This document shows, piece after piece, positions 10,118 to 21,865 of a stretch of 64,000 nucleotides of DNA. A program made the position numbers and the translations under genes. The stretch comes from Diphasiastrum complanatum (Eukaryota > Streptophyta > Lycopodiopsida > Lycopodiales > Lycopodiaceae), in contig CM055101.1 of the NCBI GenBank assembly GCA_029204225.1, positions 45,630,180 to 45,694,179 of the forward strand. Reading direction: 5' to 3'. The number at the start of each line of letters is the position of its first letter. Position 1 is the first letter of the stretch. A model generated the notes under the pieces. It worked only from the letters and a program-made list of their open reading frames with translations. It was not told the DNA's origin and ran no database searches.

Positions 10118-10483
10118 ATGGCTGAGCGAATACCACCGAAGCCCGAGGGCGAAGCCAGGAGAAAGCTTGAGGAAGATATCCGAAGGCACAACGAGAGGCA
10201 TCGGAAGCAAGAGGCAGATATCCGAGAGATGCTGCGACAGACTCGACAGAGAAATCCGGAACCGGAGCCACCCGCCCCCGCTGTGGATCCTGTCCCCGCT
10301 GTCGAGCTGGATCTGGATGAGCAGATCGGAATGAATTTCACACGACGGCAGCTCATCATGGTCAGGGAAAGGGCGGCCAGACGTCGGGCTAACCAGGAGG
10401 CAGCTCGGGCTAACCGGGAGGCAGAGCAAGAGCGACAAAACAATGCACCAGACGAGGGCGAGGAGTCGGTGGAGGATCAGTGA
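10118..10483 (+). CDS. Accessory protein of hAT element, charged coiled-coil, 121 aa (copy C)
   Basis: I do not recognise this protein. It is 121 residues from the first ATG (MAERIPPKPEG; context GAGATGG is acceptable for a plant start). Residues ~10-45 are an Arg/Glu/Lys-rich helix with heptad-like spacing. Next come a proline-rich linker (PEPEPPAPAVDP), an LDLDEQIGMNF segment, a second Arg/Ala/Glu-rich helix (about 75-108) and an acidic tail ending EESVEDQ. No signal peptide, membrane segment or zinc finger is seen. Copy D keeps the same frame over its full length with only four substitutions. The gene is convergent with the transposase gene and has its own TATA-like box and leader. By analogy with two-gene elements such as MuDR it could be a transposition helper or DNA-binding partner, but that is inference. 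Confidence 0.65.
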   Translation: MAERIPPKPEGEARRKLEEDIRRHNERHRKQEADIREMLRQTRQRNPEPEPPAPAVDPVPAVELDLDEQIGMNFTRRQLIMVRERAARRRANQEAARANREAEQERQNNAPDEGEESVEDQ

Positions 10484-11006
10484 GGGATGTTTAGAATAGA
10501 TGAGGTCCACCCGTATGTGGCGGACTGTTGCTATGTAGTTTTCGGCAGTTTATGGTGCAGCAAATAACTAGATGGCTGCTTAAAAAAATGACAGTATATG
10601 TGATGTTATCCTGATACAACGGTTGAATATATACATAGTTGTTTTTTGTGCAACGCGAGCCTGGTCATGTAAGATGCAATGTTTGTAATTTTTTTAAATG
10701 CAGATGTATTACATGTGTTTATTCAATGTCGTTTGGGGTGTAGGGGTGATTGCTGTGCTCATGATGTAGGTGCATCTATGTGAAGCTAGCATTCACTTCA
10801 AACGAAATTAAATGAAAATAGGATTCACACACGCACATAGAATTCTTCAACATAAAATAAAGCATCACATGTACAGAGCGACATACGCACAATGTGCAGC
10901 AAATAATGTAGGCCAAACACTGTATATAATGTGAAAAATCATCTGAGTACAATGGTAGACCGACTGCTAGAGACAAACTACTGAAACTAAAACAATAGAG
11001 CCACAA

Positions 11007-14000
11007 TCAATGCTCTGGCTCTGACTCAGACGAATGCTCTGGAGACAACTCAGGGCCCCGAGCTGACTCTCGCAGCCGATATCTCTGCCTGTCTGGAACT
11101 GGCATGGGCTGTGTATCCGAGGGGGAAGACTCGTCATCCTCATCCTCCCAATCAGCCTCCGCATCAGCCCCCAAGCAGGCCAAACCAACAACACCTGCTC
11201 CAACTGGCTGTGATACTGCACCTCTACCTGTACCTGGAGCCCTGCGTGGTCGTCCTCTCCTCCCTGGCAGTTTCTGTGCCTTGCCTTTCTTGTTCGGTGC
11301 ACCCTTGGGCCTGCCTGGTCTCTTGCGGACAAGAGGAGCTGTCAATGCCTCGTCACCCCCATGCAAATCACCTGGCTGGCTAGGCTGGGCCCAAGCTGAG
11401 GCCGGCTGGGATAGGGAAGCAAAAGAGGGAACTCCCTGTGCAACTGAGCGAGGAGGATGAGCTCGTGGAGTGTGTGCCCGTGGGGCTGCTGCAGGTGGAG
11501 GAACTGGCTGTGCAGGAGGCGAGTACAGTGGCGATATGTACTGAAAGGGGCGCTGTGGTGGCCGGTACTGGTACATCCTGGGTGCTGCCAAAGGAGGAGG
11601 ATGTGACGTGGGTGCTGCCACTGGAGGAGACACTGTGGATGTGGGCGCTGCAAGAGAAAACCTGGGCACAGATGGTGGCCTGCCATGGAGACCTGGTGCT
11701 GCAGAAGTGGACGGCGATGGAGGGGATGCAGGCCTAAATGGCATCGTTGGCACTGGAGGAGCTGTGCGACGCACATACACCCTCTGAGGAGCTGGAGGAA
11801 CTGTAGGCACCTCATGCGGCTGCTCTGGCTGGGACTCTGTGTGTGGCATGCTGGCAAGAGATGATGGGGGCGCCCTGACACTCGGCATCTGCTGGGCCTC
11901 TGAATCCAATGTGGCAACCAAGTCGGCCAGCTGGGCATCCGAATACAAATGCTCTGGGCTCTGGGACTCATCCTGTGCACCAGCCTCTAAATCATCCTGT
12001 GCACCGACCTCTGAATCATCCTGTGCACCAACCCCTGAATCAACCCAAGCCTCATCCCGTGCCTCATCATGTGCACCCTGTAGACCTTGCATGGCCTCCC
12101 AATCTGTGCAATGAAAGTCATCAGGTGCCTCCTCTGGTGTGCTGTCGTAGTAACGGCCATGACTCTGTGCTGCATGCATCCAAACATCTGCGGGACCAGC
12201 ATCTAAACCACTCTGCCCTCTATCAAGAGCCTCCTCCATCATGTCGACATAGGTAGGTATGCCACTGCCCCCCCCTGTGTGCCCTGCCTGTCTGCCGGTA
12301 TAACCTGTGCCATGTGTCCCACCTCTGCCACGTGATGCACCTGTGACCCCTGCCCGTGGCGTGTGCCCTGCACCTGTATAATCTGCCTCATCCCTCTCTG
12401 GTCTGGCAAACACAACCCGAATGGGCTCATCCTCATCATGCTCATCCTCTGACACTGGCTCATCTGCCTCATACAATGGGGGCTCTCTGTGCTCAAGCCC
12501 AAGCTCTCTCTCTCTCATCTCGGCAAGCTCCCTCTCTCTCTCTGCCATCAACTGTGTGCCCAGGTCATCTGCAGGCATGGGATGGGTGCTGTCCGTAGGC
12601 AAGTCAACCTGGCGCTCCAAATCAGATATCTTCGTCTGCAAGGTTTAAAATTTGCATGTCAGAGAGACAACTTTTTCAAGAAATGAAATCAACATACCAG
12701 GAGTCAACCAACATGCTATGAAAGATTAGCTTATCACCTGCAATGCGCTCGTAATGGTCGGAAGCCTCCTGGCGAGACGTGCGTTGGTGCTACAGAACAC
12801 CAACCGCTCCAACTGACTCACTGACAACCGGTTTCTTCTCCTCGTGTGAATCAGTGCCCATGTGCTCCAATTACGCTCACACACAGAGGCAGCACAGTCC
12901 TGTGGTGCGTGCATTGAAATACTTCAGCACATTGTGGCAAAGGTGAAACTTCAACGAAACACAAAAAATGGAGGATAAAATGAGATGCATACCTGAGAAA
13001 GGACACGCAGTGCAAGACGCTGTATAGATGGGTATGTGCTACCGAACATGGTCCACCAGGTAATGGGTAGCTGCCTCCTCTCTGGATCCTGGGCAGCCGG
13101 GTGGCCGAATGTGCCCATGCCGAAACGAAATGCAGCGAGCTCCTCCATGAGCCTGATAGGATCCAAACCTATGTGTGGACCCACCCTGTGAATGTACTGA
13201 AGCCAATCGGCCTCGAGCTCCCTGTCTGCGATCTGTGTCGGAGAGAGGAAGAGGGGATGCAGCATGTGTGCAACGCTATGGATACTCCTGTGGAAGTAGT
13301 TCCATCGCGTCTCCCATATGAACTTCAGCTCTGTCATCCTGCAGGTGAGGGGCATGTGGTTTAGGGCATTACGAAAAAGCTTAACATTGACAGAAAAACA
13401 AACTAGCAAGTACTGAAAAGATAAAGGTCAATTGCAACACTGTACCGCTTACCTCTCTGGCTGCAAGATGGGCAGCTGCAGGAACTGTCCAATCCGGTCC
13501 ATGAGCTCATACACCAGTCCAAGTGTCGACCCCTCGCTGTCAGCCATGCGGAGCACAATGTAGAGTGGTCGAAGCAGTCCTGACAATGTCTGTGCATCCC
13601 TCCAGAACTGGTCTCCCCTCACCGTGGAAGAAAAGTGCTCCCCATCCTCAGTGTGCGGAAATGTACTGGCACCCCAAAGATCACTGGCAACCATCTGTAG
13701 AAGCTGGGCCCTGCACCTGATCAAACGGTCGATGACCACCAAGTCGAATGCAAAGCGCGTGGGGGCTGGCTTACGGAGGTCCAGATGGCTAAACACCCGA
13801 AACATGGCAAGAACACGCCTCTTTCTGGTGACAAAAGTCACCAGGAAGAGGGCCTCCCGGACGATGGCTCTAACCCAGGGAAGTGCTCCAATGTCCCCCA
13901 TCAAAAGGTCTATGCCGTGGGCTGCACAGGGGGTATGAACAATATGAGGGAACTCGGCCTCTAGCAGTACACCCATCTGAATGCAGTTCGTGGCATTGTC

Positions 14001-15326
14001 CGTCACCACCGTGACGACATGCTGTGGGCCTATGGCTAGGATGGAAGACCTGATGACATCAAACATGAACTCTGCAGATATGACTCTCCCCCCCCTGCTG
14101 CAATCCACTGCCCTCAAAAACTGTGTGCCCATGCAGCTGGAGACCAGTATGTTGAGGATCGGCCTCCTCCTGACATCAGTCCAGCCATCGGACATGATGC
14201 TGCAACCGTAAGTGGCCCAGTGCCGACGCAGAGGCTCCATCTCTCTAGACAAGGACTCGACCCTATCCCTCAGCATGTGTGTGCGGACAACCTCTGAACT
14301 AGGGACTCTCCAGCTAGGGCTGACAGACTGTGCAAGGCGGAAGGCCCTTCTGAAGGGCTCAGAGTCGGTGATGGCAAAGGGCAGGTTCAGCTCGTAAACC
14401 AGACTGGCCACGGCCTGTGTGGCCTCTCTGTCCATGTGCGGCTGATGCGCGCCGCGAATGGTCTGCTGCACGAGGGCTCTCCCTGGTGGACGACGGGTGG
14501 TGGACCTCCAGCACGGTGCACCAACCGTGACGGGAATGGACGATGACGCGACAGGCTGGGCGCTGGTGGATGCATCGGCTGTAGACGTGGAATGGGGAGA
14601 GTGGGATGCACTGGCAGGGATGGGTGCAGCAGCATAGGTGGGGTGCACTGGTGGAGGGGCAACATCTGGCATGGGGTACGAAAACTGCTGGCTGAGGAGG
14701 TCATCCGGATGGGAAGGGAAGGAAGAAGGGATCTCTTCCACATCCTCGAAGGCCCGCCCAGTACCATCCTGGGCCTGCTCGGGTGGCGGAGAGTCCATGA
14801 GAAAGTCGTAGACTGGTGGAGTGCGAGCAACGGTGGGTGGTGGTGGAACCGCAGTGGCAACTGTCGGACGCGATGGGACGGGATCCACCGGAATCTGAGC
14901 AGATGGGGGTGCATGAGGCAGAGCTGTCTGAGGGGCAAAGGGACCAGAGGAGGATGCACTCCCTCTCCTCGTGCGTGCCAGCCAAGCAGGCAGCAACTCT
15001 GGGTTAGTCACATAAGGAGCGGTGCAAAATCGGAGAACGCCCTCCGAAATGGTGTTCTCCCCTGCCACGAGCCGCGGCCCGTAGGTGTCCAATAGTCGCT
15101 GCCTGTCGGGGACGGTCATGCTGCCACAAGGGGCAGCATTCAAGGTGGCACCATTTTTGGCGCGTGCACCGAGCAGATGGCCTTTAAGGCGAGTGAGGGA
15201 TGCAGCAAACTCGACGAGACAGTATCGGCAGCGCACGATCTTCTGACCGGTCTTGTTGGCCTTGTCGGCAACCCGCCTGACAATGTCTACCTCGTCCCAC
15301 AGACCGGAAAGGTCGGATTGCACCAT
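11007..15326 (-). CDS. hAT transposase, BED finger + DUF659 + hAT C-terminal domain, 4 exons, 1336 aa (copy C)
   Basis: Exons on the minus strand: 13453-15326, 12993-13338, 12738-12899, 11007-12635. All introns are GT-AG and the phases add up to 1337 codons with one terminal stop. Start: ATG at 15324-15326 (MVQSDLSGLW), shared with D and B. Residues ~30-67 are a BED-like finger (C33, C36, H50, C67). About 310-480 is DUF659 with SDGWTD (D380, D384) and VTDNAT (D443), then PCAAHGIDL. The hAT C-terminal part has WWTMFG (W719, W720) and CERNWS (E748). D380, D443 and E748 fit the hAT catalytic DDE triad. Exon 4 (795-1336) is unusual: a short charged helix, long acidic and Pro/Ala-rich stretches, then RKRPGRPKG and GRRGRPRR AT-hook-like motifs at 1231-1260. 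Exon 4 has no ATG near its start, which supports splicing rather than a separate gene. The product should act in the nucleus, cutting and rejoining element ends. Confidence 0.85.
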
Positions 15327-15626
15327 TGCGATGGAGAAAACTAAGGACAAAACGCTGGAAAAAAAACAGCAGGGTACACTATGTGAGAGACGCTGAAAAT
15401 GGGCGAAGGCAGGTTCTTGCAAATCAGATGCAAGGCAGGGCGGTCTGTGGGCGAAGGGCGACGCAAATCAGACGCAAGGCAAGGAAGACAGGGCAGCAAA
15501 ACCAGTAGCGAAGGCAGGGCAACGATGGCTGGAAAAAAATTGGGAGAGAAGAAGCGAGGGGGGCGGGTAGATTAGGTTTAAAAAAATTTCAAAAAATATT
15601 AAATATTAATTATATTAATATATTAT

Positions 15627-15710
15627 GGTACCGCGGTACCATCATGGTACCGCGGTACCAGTACGGTCCCGCGGTACCGGGATCCGCGGTACCCAGTACC
15701 GCGGGACCTA
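15627..15710. repeat. GGTACC palindrome array, 5' end of copy C
   Basis: Several GGTACCGCGGTACC-type palindromes (two perfect 14 bp units at the outset), then GGTCCCGCGGTACC and GGATCCGCGGTACC variants, ending ...GCGGGACCTA at the (TA)n spacer. Confidence 0.75.
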
Positions 15711-15765
<55 letters not shown>

Positions 15766-15773
15766 GTACCATG

Positions 15774-15826
<53 letters not shown>

Positions 15827-15831
15827 TATTA
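15711..15831. repeat. (TA)n spacer between copies C and D
   Basis: 121 bp of TA repeats interrupted by a short TATAGGTACCATGATACA segment. It lies at the centre of the inverted C/D pair. The inner GGTACC suggests remnants of another element end or a previous excision/insertion event. Confidence 0.75.
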
Positions 15832-16130
15832 TAGGTCCCGGTACCACAATATAATAATATATTTATTATTTAATATTTTTTTAGTTTTTTTTTTACCTAA
15901 ACCTACCCGCCCCCCTCGCATTTCCTCTGAAATTTTTTTGTGCCCTCTCCGCCCTGCCATCGCTGCTGGTTTTTCTTGCCTGCCTTTGATTCCTTGCGTC
16001 GCCCATCGCCCACGCAACGCCCTGCCTTGCATCTGATTTCCTTTGCCCCGCATTCGCCCATTTTCAGCGTCTCTCCAACAGTGAACCCTGCTGTTTTTTT
16101 TCCAGCAATCCATCCCTCATTTCATCTGCA

Positions 16131-19100
16131 ATGGTGCAATCCGACCTTTCCGGTCTGTGGGACGAGGTAGACATTGTCAGGCGGGTTGCCGACAAGGCCA
16201 ACAAGACCGGTCAGAAGATCGTGCGCTGCCGATACTGTCTCGTCGAGTTTGCTGCATCCCTCACTCGCCTTAAAGGCCATCTGCTCGGTGCACGCGCCAA
16301 AAATGGTGCCACCTTGAATGCTGCCCCTTGTGGCAGCATGACCGTCCCCGACAGGCAGCGACTACTGGACACCTACGGGCCGCGGCTCGTGGCAGGGGAG
16401 AACACCATTTCGGAGGGCGTTCTCCGATTTTGCACCGCTCCTTATGTGACTAGCCCAGAGTTGCTGCCTGCTTGGCTGGCACGCACGAGGAGAGGGAGTG
16501 CATCCTCCTCCGGTCCCTTTGCCCCTCAGACAGTTCTGCCTCATGCACCCCGATCTGCTCAGATTTCGGTGGATCCCGTCCCATCGCGTCCGACAGTTGC
16601 CACTGCGGTTCCACCACCACCCACTGTTGCTCGCACTCCACCAGTCTACGACTTTCTCATGGACTCTCCGCCACCCGAGCAGGCCCAGGATGGTACTGGG
16701 CGGGCCTTTGAGGATGTGGAAGAGATCCCTTCTTCCTTCCCTTCCCATCCGGATGACCTCCTCAGCCATCAGTTTTCGTACCCCATGCCAGATGTTGCCC
16801 CTCCACCAGTGCACCCCACCTATGCTGCTGCACCCATCCCTGCCAGTGCATCCCACTCTCCCCATTCCACGTCTATAGCCGATGCATCCACCAGCGCCCA
16901 GCCTGTCGCGTCATCGTCCATTCCCGTCACGGTTGGTTCACCGTGCTGGAGGTCCACCACCCGTCGTCCACCAGGGAGAGCCCTCGTGCAGCAGACCATT
17001 CGCGGCGCGCATCAGCCGCACATGGACAGAGAGGCCACACAGGCCGTGGCCAGTCTGGTTTACGAGCTGAACCTGCCCTTTGCCATCACCGACTCTGAGC
17101 CCTTCAGAAGGGCCTTCCGCCTTGCACAGTCTGTCAGCCCTAGCTGGAGAGTCCCTAGTTCAGAGGTTGTCCGCACACACATGCTAAGGGATAGGGTCGA
17201 GTCCTTGTCTAGAGAGCCTCTGCGTCGGCACTGGGCCACTTACGGTTGCAGCATCATGTCCGATGGCTGGACTGATGTCAGGAGGAGGCCGATCCTCAAC
17301 ATACTGGTCTCGAGCTGCATGGGCACACAGTTTTTGAGGGCAGTGGATTGCGGCAGGGGGGGGAGAGTCATATCTGCAGAGTTCATGTTTGATGTCATCA
17401 GGTCTTCCATCCTAGCCATAGGCCCACAGCATGTCGTCACGGTGGTGACGGACAATGCCACGAACTGCATTCAGATGGGTGTACTGCTAGAGGCCGAGTT
17501 CCCTCACATTGTTCATACCCCCTATGCCGCGCACGGCATAGACCTTCTGATGGGGGACATAGGTGCACTTCCCTCGGTTAGAGCCATCGTCCATGAGGCC
17601 CTCTTCCTGGTGACAAAAGTCACCAGGAAAAGGCGTGTTCTTGCCATGTTCCGGGTGTTCAGCCATCCGGACCTCTGTAAGCCAGCCCCCACACGCTTTG
17701 CATTCGACTTGGTGGTCATCGACCGTCTGATCAGATGTAGGGCGCAGCTTCTACAGATGGTTGCCAGTGATCTTTTGTGTGCCAGTACATTTCAGCACAC
17801 TGAGGATGGGGAGCACTTTTCTTCCACGGTGAGGGGAGACCAATTCTGGAGGGATGCACAAACATTGTCAGGACTGCTTCGACCACTATACATTGTGCTC
17901 CGCATGGCTGACAGCGAGGGGTCGACACTTGGACTGGTGTATGAGCTCATGGACCGGATTGGACAGTTCCTGCAGCTACCCATCTTGCAGCCAGAGAGGT
18001 AAGCGGTACAGTGTTGCAATTGACCTTTATCTTTTTAGTACTTGCTAGTTTGTTTTTCTGTCAGTGTTAAGCTTTTTCGTAATGCCCTAAACCACATGCC
18101 CCTCACCTGCAGGATGACAGAGCTGAAGTTCATATGGGAGACGCGGTGGAACTACTTCCACAGGAGTATCCACAGCGTTGCACACATGCTGCATCCCCTC
18201 TTCCTCTCTCCGACACAGATCGCAGACAGAGAGCTTGAGGCCGATTGGCTTCAGTACATTCACAGGGTGGGTCCACACATAGGTTTGGATCCTATCAGGC
18301 TCATGGAGGAGCTCGCTGCATTTCGTTTCGGCATGGGCACATTCGGCCACCCGGCTGCCCTGGACCCAGAGAGGAGGCAGCTACCCATTACCTGGTGGAC
18401 CATGTTCGGTAGCACATACCCATCTATACAGCGTCTTGCACTGCGTGTCCTTTCTCAGGTATGCATCTCATTTTATCCTCCATTTTTTGTGTTTCGTTGA
18501 AGTTTCACCTCTGCCACAATGTGCTGAAGTATTTCAAAGCACGCACCTGTGCTGCCTCCGTGTGTGAGCGTAATTGGAGCACATGGGCACTAATTCACAC
18601 GAGGAGAAGGAACCGCTTGTCAGTGAGTCAGTTGGAGCGGTTGGTGTTCTGTAGCACCAACGCACGTCTCGCCAGGAGGCTTCCGACCATTACGAGCGCA
18701 TTGCAGGTGATAAGCTAACCTTTCATAGCATGTTGGTTGACTCCTGGTATGCTGGTTTCATTTCTTGATAGAGTTGTTTCTCTGACATGCCAATTTTAAA
18801 CCTTGCAAACGAAGATATCCGATTTGGAGCGCCAGGTTGACTTGCCTACGGACAACACCCATCCCATGCCTGCAGATGACCTGGGCACACAATTGATGGC
18901 ATAGAGAGAGAGGGAGCTTGCCGAGATGAGAGAGAGAGAGAGAGCTTGGGCTTGAGCACAGAGAGCCCCCATTGTATGAGGCAGATGAGCTAGTGTCAGA
19001 GGATGAGCATGATGAGGATGAGCCCATTCAGGTTGTGTTTGCCAGACCAGAGAGGGATGAGGCAGATTATACAGGTGCAGGGCACACGCCACGGGCAGGG

Positions 19101-20441
19101 GTCACAGGTGCATCACGTGGCAGAGGTGGGACACATGGCACATGTTATACTGGCAGACAGGCAGGGCACACAGGGGGGGGCAGTGGCATACCTACCTATG
19201 TCGACATGATGGAGGAGGCTCTTGATAGAGGGCAGAGTGGTTTAGATGCCGGTCCCGCAGATGTTTGGATGCGTGCAGCACAGAGTCATGGCCGTTACTA
19301 CGACAACACACCAGAGGAGGCACCTGATGACTTTCATTGCACAGATTGGGAGGCCATGCAGGGTCTACAGGGTGCACATGATGAGGCACAGGATGAGGCT
19401 TGGGTTGATTCAGGGGTTGGTGCACAGGATGATTCAGAGGTTGGTGCACAGGATGATTTAGAGGCTGGTGCACAGGATGAGTCCCAGAGCCCAGAGCATT
19501 TGTATTCGGATGCCCAGCTGGCCGACTTGGTTGCCATATTGGATTCAGAGGCCCAGCAGATGCCGAGTGTCAAGGCGCCCCCATCATCTCTTGCCAGCAT
19601 GCCACACACAGAGTCCCAGCCAGAGCAGCCGCATGAGGTGCCTACAGTTCCTCCAGCTCCTCAGAGGGTGTATGTGCGTCGCACAGCTCCTCCAGTGCCA
19701 CCGATGCCATTTAGGCCTGCAGCCCCTCCATCGCCGTCCACTTCTGCAGCACCAGGTCTCCATGGCTGGCCACCATCTGTGCCCAGGTTTTCTCTTGCAG
19801 CACCCACATCCACAGTGGCTCCTCCAGTGGCAGCACCCACGTCACATCCTCCTCCTTTGGCAGCACCCAGGATGTACCTGTACCGGCCACCACAGCGCCC
19901 CTTTCAGTACATATCGCCACTGTACTCGCCTCCTGCACAGCCAGTTCCTCCACCTGCAGCAGCCCCACGGGCACACACTCCACGAGCTCATCCTCCTCGC
20001 TCAGATGCACAGGGAGTTCCCTCTTTTGCTTCCCTATCCCAGCCGGCCTCATCTTGGGCCCAGCCTAGCCAGCCAGGTGATTTGCATGGGGGTGACGAGG
20101 CATTGACAGCTCCTCTTGTCCGCAAGAGACCAGGTAGGCCCAAGGGTGCACCGAACAAGAAAGGCAAGGCACAGAAACTGCCAGGGAGGAGAGGACGACC
20201 ACGCAGGGCTCTAGGTACAGGTAGAGGTGCAGTATCACAGCCAGTTGGAGCAGGTGTTGTTGGTTTGGCCTGCTTGGGGGCTGATGCGGAGGCTGATTGG
20301 GAGGATGAGGATGACGAGTCTTCCCCCTCGGATACACAGCCCATGCCAGTTCCAGACAGGCAGAGATATCGGCTGCGAGAGTCAGCTCGGGGCCCTGAGT
20401 TGTCTCCAAAGCATTCGTCTGAGTCAGAGCCAGAGCATTGA
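16131..20441 (+). pseudogene. hAT transposase gene with lost splice acceptors, copy D
   Basis: Exon 1 (16131-17998) is fully open and lacks only two codons relative to copy C. Exon 2 (18113-18458) is open with good splice sites. Upstream of exon 3 (about 18548-18706) a 7 bp deletion removes the acceptor found in A-C (CACCACAG) and the first codon. At exon 4 the acceptor CAG has become CAA (18806-18808). Exon 4 also has an in-frame TAG at 18902-18904 and a frameshift in a GA run just after it, after which a long open frame resumes to the normal end at 20441. A conserved Cys of PCAAH is Tyr here. Exons 1-2 could still yield a truncated protein with the BED finger and DUF659 domain. Confidence 0.85.
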
Positions 20442-20964
20442 TTGTGGCTCTGTTGTTTTAGTTTCAGTAGTTTGTCTCTAGCAGACGGTCTACCATTGTA
20501 CTCAGATGATTTTTCACATTATATACAGTGTTTGGCCTACATTATTTGCTGCACATTGTGCATATGTCGCTCTGTACATGTGATGCTTTATTTTATGTTG
20601 AAGAATTCTATGTGCGTGTCTGAATCCTATTTTCATTTAATTTCGTTTGAAGTGAATGCTAGCTTCACATATATGCACCTACATCATGAGCACAGCAATC
20701 ACCCCTACACCCCAAACGACATTTCATAAACACATGTAATACATCTGCATTTAAAAAAATTACAGACATTGCATCTTACATGACCAGGCTCGCGTTGCAC
20801 AAAAAACAACTATGTATATATTCAACCGTTGTATCAGGATAACATCACATATACTGTCATTTTTTTAAGCAGCCATCTAGTTATTTGCTTCAGCATAAAC
20901 TGCCGAAAACTACATAGCAACAGTCCGCCACATACGGGTGGACCTCATCTATTCTAAACATCCC

Positions 20965-21330
20965 TCACTGATCCTCCACTGACTCCTCGCCCTCGTCTGG
21001 TGCATTGTTTTGTCGCTCTTGCTCTGCCTCCCGGTTATCTCGAGCTGCCTCCTGGTTAGCCCGACGTCTGGCCGCCCTTTCCCTGACCATGATGAGCTGC
21101 CGTCGTGTGAAATTCATTCCGATCTGCTCATCCAGATCCAGCTCGACAGCGGTGACAGGATCCACAGCGGGGGCGGGTGGCTCCGGTTCCGGATTTCTCT
21201 GTCGAGTCTGTCGCAGCATCTCTCGGATATCTGCCTCTTGCTTCCGATGCCTCTCGTTGTGCCTTCGGATATCTTCCTCAAGCTTCCTCCTGGCTTCGCC
21301 CTCGGCCTTCGATGGTATGCGCTCTGCCAT
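20965..21330 (-). CDS. Accessory coiled-coil protein of hAT element, 121 aa (copy D)
   Basis: Full-length counterpart of 10118-10483, starting MAERIPSKAEG and ending EESVEDQ. It differs by four substitutions (two Pro changes near the N-terminus, Pro to Thr in the linker, Ala to Asp in the second helix). The frame is intact although the neighbouring transposase gene is broken. It is convergent with that gene, whose stop lies 523 bp away. Upstream are the same TATA-like box and tandem repeat as in copy C. Function unknown. Confidence 0.62.
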   Translation of the reverse strand: MAERIPSKAEGEARRKLEEDIRRHNERHRKQEADIREMLRQTRQRNPEPEPPAPAVDPVTAVELDLDEQIGMNFTRRQLIMVRERAARRRANQEAARDNREAEQERQNNAPDEGEESVEDQ

Positions 21331-21491
21331 CTCGATCGACCTTCTTCTCACAGCACCCTAGTCCTTGAACACCCTCTCACAGCACCCTGTCTCTCACAGC
21401 CTATCACCGGCTCTCGCTTGCTCTCTCACTGTCTATCACTAGCTCTCTCACAGCCTCTGAAAATGCCGACCACAATGGCATTGTGAGTGCC

Positions 21492-21498
21492 TATTTAT
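21492..21498 (-). promoter_or_regulatory. TATA-like box upstream of accessory gene, copy D
   Basis: ATAAATA on the minus strand, 162 bp upstream of the accessory start at 21330, in the same conserved block as in copy C. Confidence 0.45.
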
Positions 21499-21542
21499 CC
21501 CCACAGCCTGATCGGCCATGTGGATCCCCATCATCCATCCAT

Positions 21543-21725
21543 GTGCCTCTGTACCTGCCCCCATGTCATGTTCCCCCCCTGTGTTGGTCCCCCATTGGCC
21601 CCATGGTCTGCTCACCCACAGTGCCCATGTGCCTCTGTACCTGCCCCCATGTGATGCTCCCCCCCTGTGTTGGTCTCCCATTGGCCCCATGGTCTGCTCA
21701 CCCACAGTGCCCATGTGCCACTGCA
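21543..21725. repeat. 86 bp tandem repeat (copy D)
   Basis: Two units in inverted orientation relative to copies B and C (GTGCCTCTG at 21543 and 21629). Confidence 0.85.
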
Positions 21726-21865
21726 CCAGTCCCCTGCACCATGTACTGTACCCTCTTTTTTTACACCCAGTACACCTTTTTTTTCCATTTTTTGTCCTTT
21801 TTTGGTAAGTAATAGGCAAAAAAAAATTATTGAATATATTAAAAAGTAAAAAAAATATTAAAAAT

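Larger units (their letters stand above)
9469..15710 (-). mobile_element. hAT-type DNA transposon, copy C (apparently intact, two genes)
   Basis: About 6.2 kb from TAGTTCC at the left to ...GGGACCTA at the right, both ends rich in GGTACC palindromes. It carries an uninterrupted four-exon hAT transposase gene (11007-15326, minus) and a convergent accessory ORF (10118-10483, plus) with 523 bp between the two stop codons. Of the four large copies it alone has both frames and all splice sites open, so it is the candidate autonomous member. The ends are set by comparison between copies. No clear 8 bp target duplication is visible because both flanks are TA repeats. Confidence 0.85.

Noticed and set aside
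10087-10443. Minus-strand ORF opposite the accessory gene
   Set aside because: The antisense frame is Ser/Cys-rich, and in copy C it has no cleaner promoter or start. The plus frame has a good ATG and conserved coiled-coil pattern.
11104-12256. Several plus-strand ORFs over transposase exon 4
   Set aside because: Shadows of the exon on the other strand, caused by its low-complexity GC-rich composition.
14592-15095. Trp/Arg-rich 167-codon plus-strand ORF, repeated in D
   Set aside because: Antisense of conserved transposase exon 1; its conservation is explained by the exon.
15711-15831. Open frames rich in Tyr-Ile repeats over TA tracts
   Set aside because: They are translations of (TA)n microsatellites and have no coding value.
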